Shown here piece after piece: positions 57,696-64,000 of a DNA stretch of 64,000 bases. The translations under genes and the position numbers were made by a program. The notes under the pieces are model-generated. The model was not told the DNA's origin, ran no database searches, and worked only from the letters and a program-made list of their open reading frames with translations. Position 1 is the first letter of the stretch. Every line of letters starts with the position of its first letter. Source of the DNA: Stereocaulon alpinum (taxonomy: Eukaryota > Ascomycota > Lecanoromycetes > Lecanorales > Stereocaulaceae); contig JAEUBA010000078.1 of the NCBI GenBank assembly GCA_018257865.1, positions 1 to 64,000 on the forward strand, given 5' to 3'.

Positions 57696-59492
57696 TCACA
57701 ACATATACCGAAATGTAGGGCTGTAGTTTTCTTCCCCTACCTCGCTTTCTTGGCCCTCTGCGCCTGGCTGATTCACAACCCGACCTTTATTTGAGCCGTA
57801 TTTCTGGTCAAGCTTATTGTTCTCATAGACAAGTAAACACCTCAAACCGAGGGCTAGCACACCAGTGAAAAAGGTGAAAGCGGCGCTGATGGCCATTCCC
57901 TTGATATATCTTGGGCCTTCGATGGTGGGGAATACGTTCGTTCCTAACAGTGGCTATGTACCGTTAGCAAGCAGCTGGTATCCCAGCTTCGTATACATAC
58001 GCCACACTGCCCAATGAGGTTGAGAAGCATGATTCCGGCTCCTCTGCGCGAGTCCGATCCCTGGTTGTCTTATTCTGTAAGCGGCTGAAAGATCATAAAA
58101 CCGTCTTTGATGGCTTACTTAATACCCAAGGCAAGATATTCGCAATACCTGGATAGGAATGTTAGAGCATCTGCGATTCTGAACGGCAACAGGATCCTTA
58201 CTCGGGAATATGCCAGAAGCTGCCAGGAAAGTTCCAAAGTATCGCACTCCTACCGTTTTGACAGTAGCTAGGAGGATATATCCAATGCCGCCAATGGTAG
58301 TCAAGATCATGATCGTATAGCCTCTTTGTTGAGTCTTGTCCGCGATCCATGTTGAGAAGATGGTCACCAGGAACGAAAGGAAGAAGGGAGGCGCAGTTAG
58401 GCCCTGGGAATCAATTGCGTTGAAACCCATGTCTTTCAATATCGTTGGAAGGAAGACTGGTCGTAGCGTCAGAGCCCATACATTCAGTGGTTGCAAATTT
58501 TAGGAGCCTACCAGGAAGTGAACTGAATCCAACGTTGCAGCTGAAATACATAAGAGCTGTGAACCAGCATTTCAGGTCCAACAGAGCTAGTCCGACCTCT
58601 TTCCAAACTATACCACCTACTCTGTTCGTTCCGCCAACCTGCCTGACCCCTCTTGCTTTCGCGACCACTTTCTCTTCCTCGGTCAAAAAGCGTGCCTGAT
58701 CTGGGGCGTCCGGTAGGAAGAAGTACGCAATTGGCGCCATACAAATGGTTGGAAGGCCTTCGACCAGAAAGAGTAGTCGCCAATTGGCCAGATGTGAATG
58801 CCCGGAGGTTATACTAAACCCAAATTAGCGTGCTGTGAGACGGACTGTCCGAGGACTGAGTACCCATAAGCCAGAGCGCCGGAGAATGAAGTTGCAAGCG
58901 GTGCCGCAGACAAGAAGATTGCAATGCGCACACCGAGTTCGTGCCTGAGATAGAAAAAGGAAAGCAAATATGGGATACCAGGGCCGAAGCCAGCCTCAAA
59001 TATACCAAGTAAGAACCGTAGTGTCATCTCACCGGACCATGTCTGAGTGGCAGCCTGGCTTGTAGCAATGATACCCCAGCCCAAAACTGTGAATGCAAGC
59101 CACATGTGGGGTGGTACAACTTTCCACATGAGCGCCTGCCACTCGAATATGATGTAGGCGATATAGAAGACTGTCAAGAGCCATTGATAGTCGTTCCCGA
59201 CCAACTTTAGATCCTTTGTCATCCCTGCGATTCGAGCATTGCCTATATTCGAGCGATCGAGGAAGGCGAGGACATATAGAGCCGTAACGAGTGGAACAAC
59301 TCTCAAGTCCAGCTTTCGAATGACTCTTCTTTCAATCGCTGGTGCTACGTTACGCTGTTGGGTTTGACTGCAAGGGAGTTCATCGTGGGCATCGCTCTTC
59401 TCTGGATCGAGTCCAGGGCTGCGCTCCTCGTTGTCCACAAGATCGGTAGCCGTGGGAGGAGGAGCACGTGCGAACTTGCTCAAAAAAGGCAT
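57696..59492 (-). CDS. MFS transporter, allantoate/nicotinate permease (Dal5/Tna1) type
   Basis: Twelve-helix anion:cation symporter of the plasma membrane, 513 residues. Six exons on minus: 59492-58864, 58813-58512, 58456-58202, 58148-58119, 58068-58001, 57953-57696; introns of 47-55 nt, all in frame. Family landmarks: IRKLDLRVVPLVTALYVLAF with LDRSNIGNARIAG in helix 1, LRFLLGIFEAGFGPGIPYLL, the loop-helix join NWRLLFLVEGLPT, a cytosolic loop with LPDAPDQARFLTEEE, and in the C-half the GAGIMLLNLIGQCGPLLGTNVFP element with the ending GPRYIKGM. The fourth exon is only 30 nt. Relatives carry allantoate, nicotinate, vitamins or other organic acids; the substrate cannot be read here. The ATG at 59492 is the first in frame. 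It follows the basic unknown's promoter region. Confidence 0.92.
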
Positions 59493-60094
59493 CGTGCTGG
59501 AAGTGTGCGTTCGTGGTATCAACAATCAAAGGTTGGTAACCACATTGGAAGCTTCGCTTTTTCAAGTAAATCTTGAACAATAATAAGACATTGTAGAAGT
59601 CTTCCAAAGATGACGGCGAAGCACGAAGACCTCCGCTGCCGCTGATCACGATGGTCATGCTGGAGGTCTGCATGGCTTACAGCAAGGGTATGTTTTGGTT
59701 GGTGGATTCTGACCGTTGATCTTCACGGCATATCTTGAGCCCCACATTACGGCTGGTGGCGCCGTTAGTCACCCGGGCGCATCGTATAGCGTGTAAGCAC
59801 GGAAAACGCCCGGTAGAGGCCCACGGTCAAAGCTTGAACGCGACTGAGATTGTGTACGCATGGCTTGGTATTAAAGGTGACGAGTTTCTCCAGGATCTGC
59901 TTTAAGAAATCAATAGATCTTTGCCAAGCGCGCCTCAATTTGAACTTCAGCGAGCTAGTAACACAGCTATTAAATTACATTTGTAGTCTCCAGCGCCTCG
60001 AAATGCAGATCGAAAGAGCGAATAGAGGTATTTCCCCTCCCAGAACGATAGCTGATGACGCCCCGATGTTCTAAACCATGTGCGATTGTCAGAC
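59493..60094. promoter_or_regulatory. MFS transporter upstream region
   Basis: 602 bp between the MFS start and the PRE2 stop, both on minus. It holds the transporter promoter and the PRE2 3' UTR. No specific site was assigned. Confidence 0.45.
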
Positions 60095-61105
60095 TTAGAG
60101 GTTCGCGGTGACGTTGCTAAATTCTCCCTTCTCGAGCTTCGTCTTCCAGAAGATCGGGTTGGTGTCCTGTAAAACATTTAGTAACATAAAACGTACACAA
60201 AGTTGGGTGAACATACCCTAAAGCCATGCTTGACCCATCCGTCCTCCTTAACATGGTACAGGTTGATAAAACCGCCTGAGAAAGCATCCCTATGTGTAGC
60301 TGCCAGAATGCTTCTTGAACCCAGCTCCAGTGCTTCTTCCTCGGTGAGGTTGTAGTGATATTCCGCATCCAATACTCCGTATGCAAAAGTCTGTCCAGAT
60401 CCTACGCAGAAGAGGTTGCCTGCTAGTCGAGTGCCTTCTGAATCAATGTAATATAATGCAGGACCTTCCTGGGGCGTTACACCAGCGCACATTGTGCCCA
60501 TGCTCAAGCCCATACCCTTGTAAGAGTAGACGAGATTCGAGAGGATCTTTGAGGCTGCTGCTACCGATATTCGGCGCTTGTGACGGAGCTCGTGCAGCCG
60601 GCATTGCATTCCAAGATAAGCCAGCCAGTATTGACAGTCCTTTCCAGATTCACTATCAGCTTTGTCACGTAACCATGAATTTTTAGGAAGACCTACAGCA
60701 GCACCACCAGCCATCGTCCCTAGTAGGCAATTATTTATTTCGATAACCTTCTTCACCGTCTGACTTGCAATCCAGTCGCCTGCCGAAGCTCTTGAATCTG
60801 TAGCCACGATGATCCCACCTTGAAATCGGAATGCCAGTGTCGTTGTACCGTGTGCTAGCTTGATGGGGCACTGGGGATTTGCGTGGTCATCTGTTAACGC
60901 GCGGAGGAAGGCCGAGGGCTGTTTCGGTATAAGTCAGCAGCTTCAAGGAGCGTAGACTTCAAGGGAATTTCACATTTCGCATGGGAGGTAATGAAAAGCT
61001 CAGCGATAGCGAAGGCTTTGCTTGTACGAGCTCTTGCTGCTCGTCTGACGAGTAGCCTTCATCTTCGAAAGCCGGACGACTGTAGGTAGCTACTAATGAG
61101 TCCAT
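60095..61105 (-). CDS. PRE2: 20S proteasome beta-5 subunit (chymotrypsin-like activity)
   Basis: N-terminal-threonine protease of the 20S core, 282 residues. Four exons on minus: 61105-60974, 60918-60697, 60639-60217, 60166-60095. The propeptide ends LAHG and the mature enzyme begins TTTLAFRFQGGIIVATDSRA, placing catalytic Thr directly after Gly, with the Lys of the active site in VKKVIEIN. Other landmarks: CLLGTMAGGAADCQYWLAYL across intron 2, RISVAAASKILSNLVYSYKG, GLSMGTM, and FCVGSGQTFAYGVLDAEY. Exon 4 adds DTNPIFWKTKLEKGEF. Intron 2 is 57 nt with no stop in frame, so retention would insert 19 residues between GGAA and DCQ. An upstream in-frame ATG (61177) would add a hydrophobic leader unlike the family and is rejected. 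Confidence 0.95.
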
Positions 61106-61495
61106 GTTGTACAGACCCGAAGGGGAAAGAGTTGTAAAGAGTGTGAGGAAGGTGAAGAATGGCGATAGATATGGCACCGAGGTCTTTGTTGATCCAGGAT
61201 GAAGCTTCTAACAGGTAGTACAGGTCCACGTACTGACCGCGCCAAGCTCGTAAGGCTGATTACTAATACTTGTTGAAAGCGGCTCAAGAGAAGGCGATGT
61301 TATACCCCAACTATGGATGCGAAGTTTCAGTCATTCACTTCTGCGCCTATTCTTCATACATCTATCGACAATATTTGACGACTTCGAGCTCCCACAATAC
61401 AGCAACCCTATTGATCATCCAGTGGCTCCAAGAGGAGTCAGTGCTACTCATCAACAACCGTGCATAGTGCCGCAGCCCGACGCTGTACACCCACA
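61106..61495. promoter_or_regulatory. 390-bp shared promoter region, PRE2 / NAB2
   Basis: Head-to-head gap between two essential-type genes. No proteasome-associated control element could be recognised by eye, and no open frame is convincing. Confidence 0.5.
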
Positions 61496-63160
61496 ATGGC
61501 GGTGGAAGTGAGTCTCAATACTCCGCTTGCTGAGGCGCTCAGCAATGTGGTTCAACCGAAACTGGCAGAAGTGGGATGGAGCACTGGTCATGACGATTCA
61601 GCTCTTGGAGAGTATATAATACTTATGCTTGTGAACGGCAAGACACAAGAACAGATCGCTGCGGAGCTTTCGAACGACCTTCTTAACCTCCCACCAGAAG
61701 ACACAGGCGCAATGGATTTCGCCAAGTGGCTCTTCGAGCAGGTCGACATCCTGAACAGTCAGCTAAACGGGGTTCCACAACCACAGACGCAGCAGAACCA
61801 GACAATACCATCATATCAAGACGAAAGACAGAATTCGAGAGGGCAGCTCAACGATGGAGACGCTGAGATGCAGGAAACTTTGGACGGCGCGCAGAATGGG
61901 GCAATGTGTGTTTTCCCCAGCCCAAAGAAAATTAGCGACTTGGTACTGACTACGGCAAACAGCCCAACAGGACCCAAATCGATGCGGAATACTTCACGGA
62001 ATGGAAACAAGAGAATGATCGGTCAGATATCCAGGGCCATGGATCGATCAACTGATGCAGCGCTACATCGCGTTCGACCACAGCAAGGCACGGAGCGAAT
62101 TAATATGCATAACAGACAACCACCGAAGGGTCCTAGGAACAGCCAGAACCAATCTCCAAGAACCCAGCCAAACGGCAGACCGATGGGCTTGGGTAATGGT
62201 CCAATGCCGAATAACGGTATTGGCGCTCCGTTGATGCAGATGACAACCCAGCAGCAGATGCAGCTTATGGCCATGTACGAAGAACAAGCGAGAATGTTCT
62301 CTCAGATTTTCTCGCCGCAGCAGCAACAAAACCTTATGCCCGGAATGGCGCCGCCAGGAGTCAATGCAGGCTTTCCAGGTCCGAATCAACAGCCAGGTCG
62401 GTCACTTTTTGAGAGGGTTGAAGGTGCTCCGCAAAGGCAGAATGGACATTTCGTTAAACGGCCGCAACAGAATGGCGGCGGCTTTCAACCACCTACCAAA
62501 CACGATGATGCTGCTTCCAATGCTACAAGCGGCGATATTTCATCCTCTATGGAAGTCGAAAGCTCACAAAATCCCACCGAACCCTCTCCCGAAACTATCT
62601 GCAAATTCAACCTCAAATGCACGAAACAAGACTGCCCCTACGCCCATCAATCCCCCGTCGCCCCTCCCGGAACTACTATCGACGTAAATGACATGTGTCC
62701 CTTCGGCGCCGCCTGCAAGAATCGAAAATGTGTTGGCCGACATCCCTCCCCCGCCCAGAAAGTTGGCCACCAATCAGAACAGGACTGCAAGTTCTTCCCC
62801 AACTGCGTCAACCCAAAGTGCCCCTTCCGACACCCTACAATGCCTATGTGCAGAAACGGCGCCGATTGCAATAGAGAAGGATGCATGTTCACGCACGTCA
62901 GGACGATGTGCAAATTCAATCCGTGCCTTAACGCAGACTGTCCCTACAAACACGCCGAGGGCCAACAGAGAGGAAAATTTGGGGACAAGGTCTGGACGGC
63001 CGAGGGAGGAGAAAAGGAACATGTCAGTGAGAGGAAGTTCATTGATGATGAGATGGCTGAGGAGGAACTGATTGTGCCAAATCTGAACGTGGAGGACATC
63101 AAGGCTAAGGAACGAGACCATGGAAGCGAGTCGAGCATGGCTACGGAGGTTGTTACGTGA
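61496..63160 (+). CDS. NAB2: Nab2-type nuclear poly(A) RNA-binding protein
   Basis: Two exons, 61496-61905 and 61963-63160; 535 residues. Nab2 binds poly(A) tails, limits their length and helps mRNA export. The N-terminal PWI-like helical domain is clear: SLNTPLAEALSNVVQPKLAE and YIILMLVNGKTQEQIAAELS. The middle is Gln/Pro/Met-rich with an RGG-poor linker (QQQMQLMAMYEEQARMFSQI). The C-terminus has tandem CCCH fingers of the C-x5-C-x4/5-C-x3-H type, at least five: CKFNLKCTKQDCPYAH, CPFGAACKNRKCVGRH, CKFFPNCVNPKCPFRH, CRNGADCNREGCMFTH, CKFNPCLNADCPYKH. The intron is inferred: removing 57 nt (GTGTGT...CAAACAG with a TACTGAC branch word) yields GAIPTGPKSMRN, the family wording; unspliced, the frame stays open. 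The ATG at 61496 is the first in frame. Confidence 0.93.
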   Translation: MAVEVSLNTPLAEALSNVVQPKLAEVGWSTGHDDSALGEYIILMLVNGKTQEQIAAELSNDLLNLPPEDTGAMDFAKWLFEQVDILNSQLNGVPQPQTQQNQTIPSYQDERQNSRGQLNDGDAEMQETLDGAQNGAMCVFPSPKKISDLVLTTANSPTGPKSMRNTSRNGNKRMIGQISRAMDRSTDAALHRVRPQQGTERINMHNRQPPKGPRNSQNQSPRTQPNGRPMGLGNGPMPNNGIGAPLMQMTTQQQMQLMAMYEEQARMFSQIFSPQQQQNLMPGMAPPGVNAGFPGPNQQPGRSLFERVEGAPQRQNGHFVKRPQQNGGGFQPPTKHDDAASNATSGDISSSMEVESSQNPTEPSPETICKFNLKCTKQDCPYAHQSPVAPPGTTIDVNDMCPFGAACKNRKCVGRHPSPAQKVGHQSEQDCKFFPNCVNPKCPFRHPTMPMCRNGADCNREGCMFTHVRTMCKFNPCLNADCPYKHAEGQQRGKFGDKVWTAEGGEKEHVSERKFIDDEMAEEELIVPNLNVEDIKAKERDHGSESSMATEVVT

Positions 63161-64000
63161 TTTTGGGCATTGGAAGACATGAATTGAAAGGATGAAAGGG
63201 TTCATCTACGCATGTACATAGGGACAGTATGGGTTGAACGGCGTCAATGGATGTTGAGAGATTTCTGCTCTCGGTCAGGTCTAGATATGATAAGACTTCA
63301 AACAGCCGCTGACTAGAATTAGCTCGGCTTTCGTTGCACATACTTGAGCTTGCAATGACTGAAGAATCTCTTTCATGTGTATTCTCGCAGACTGTAAGAA
63401 ACACCTCGAAATGGTAGAGGAAGGGTCCTAGATCTATTATAAGCCGACCAACAAGGACAAGATTGTAGAGGCCAGCAATAGTGTGATGACAGATAAGTGT
63501 GCCGAGCATTACAGTCAATGGGACCGTGCCGGTGCCACATGGCGAACTTTCATTACTAATGGGTTGAGGTTGGACTAACAGCCCCCAGAGCTTATCTCAA
63601 TGGTTTCAAGCATCCAACGTGCAAAGAGGTACAGAGTCGAGGATTGTCAGCTTTCGACGAACCCGACGGTTTCTGACCTCGATCTGTTCTAGCGTCTTTG
63701 CTCAGTATACCCGATGATCACCCGAAACGGTATCCACTCTACCAGTCGAGCCAGTCCGTTTGAACGTCTCGTCGAGCTTGCGAACTTCTGTTGGTAGATG
63801 AAGTGGAAGTGTTCTCTGATATACTGAACTGTGTCTGTAGTTGTGGTAAAGTCTTAATGTACGTAAATTCTGTTGCTTGCGTTCAATGCTAGTGCAGCGA
63901 ATCGGTAAGTTACATAAGGTAGTACAGGGTCAGGACACCTCAGGATGATATCCTGCTAGTCTTCACAAAGATGTTGAACCGCTTCGAGGCAACAAAGCGA
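63161..64000. other. right-hand flank, no gene seen
   Basis: NAB2 3' UTR and sequence to the window end. A 121-codon minus frame (63153-63518) overlaps the NAB2 stop by eight bases and has no motif. Nothing else can be supported; a gene may begin beyond the edge. Confidence 0.45.

Noticed and set aside
61106..61177. Upstream in-frame ATG of PRE2 adding 24 hydrophobic residues
   Set aside because: No beta-5 propeptide has such a leader. The ATG at 61105 gives a propeptide like that of the family.
63153..63518. 121-codon minus frame beyond NAB2
   Set aside because: It overlaps the NAB2 stop, has no motif and lies in the expected 3' UTR.
1..64000. A biosynthetic or defence gene cluster
   Set aside because: Two transporters, one Zn2Cys6 regulator and two secreted proteins are present, but they are scattered among housekeeping genes and no backbone enzyme (PKS, NRPS, terpene synthase) or NLR-type gene is seen.

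Overview
The window is nuclear DNA of a filamentous ascomycete (Pezizomycotina). The evidence is short GT-AG introns of about 47-80 nt with CTAAC or TACTGAC-like branch sites, compact spacing on both strands, and a full set of fungal orthologues: Zn2Cys6 regulator, PTR2 and Dal5-type transporters, Isc1, Rtg2, Nab2, Rcr and Src1/HeH. A Mago-binding PYM protein is also present, which fits an intron-rich filamentous fungus better than a budding yeast. A Dothideomycete is my best guess for the class, but this is inference from general protein style, not a search. No CRISPR, rRNA, intact transposon or secondary-metabolite cluster is visible, and I could not establish any tRNA.

Layout, left to right. 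1-1842: no gene seen. 1843-5424 (+): seven-exon Zn2Cys6 transcription factor. 6740-7147 (+): small two-exon unknown gene. 8100-9548 (-): Isc1 sphingolipid phospholipase C, diverging from 9996-12067 (+): Swd3/WDR5-type WD40 protein. 12669-14480 (-): mitochondrial serine hydroxymethyltransferase. 16159-17265 (+): F-box-like unknown whose ATG sits alone in a first exon. 18329-20456 (-): secreted Ser/Thr/Gly-rich repeat protein. 20457-24190: the largest stretch without a confident gene. 24191-26366 (+): PTR2 peptide transporter. 27078-28813 (+): secreted, probably GPI-anchored App1-like (DUF2183) protein. 29295-35878 (-): Ubr1 N-recognin. 36507-36916 (-): QCR9, found only by splicing five tiny exons, diverging from 37236-37916 (+): PYM. 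38396-40327 (-): Hem14 protoporphyrinogen oxidase. 40684-42904 (-): Src1/HeH inner nuclear membrane protein. 44798-45441 (-): Rcr family protein. 46578-47482 (-): Arl8 GTPase, diverging from 48006-51719 (+): Pol I subunit Rpa135. 52405-54159 (+): Rtg2. 54454-55449 (-): acidic Cys/His protein with an internal duplication. 56892-57326 (-): basic unknown. 57696-59492 (-): Dal5/Tna1-type MFS transporter. 60095-61105 (-): proteasome beta-5 (Pre2), diverging from 61496-63160 (+): Nab2.

Most genes are housekeeping and do not form one pathway. Several serve mitochondria (SHMT, Qcr9, Hem14, and Rtg2 as mitochondria-to-nucleus signalling). Others cover RNA and chromatin (Swd3, PYM, Nab2, Rpa135), protein turnover (Ubr1, Pre2) and membrane, lipid or cell-surface functions (Isc1, Rcr, Arl8, the transporters and the two secreted proteins). 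Four divergent pairs share 319-523 bp intergenic regions that are probably bidirectional promoters.

The less ordinary content is at gene-structure level: QCR9 with four introns in 63 codons, one apparently GC-AG; an intron directly after a start codon; two neighbouring divergent genes (PRE2, NAB2) that each carry a 57-nt intron with no in-frame stop; a repeat-rich secreted protein; and several small or unknown genes. I did not find a convincing new multi-gene system.
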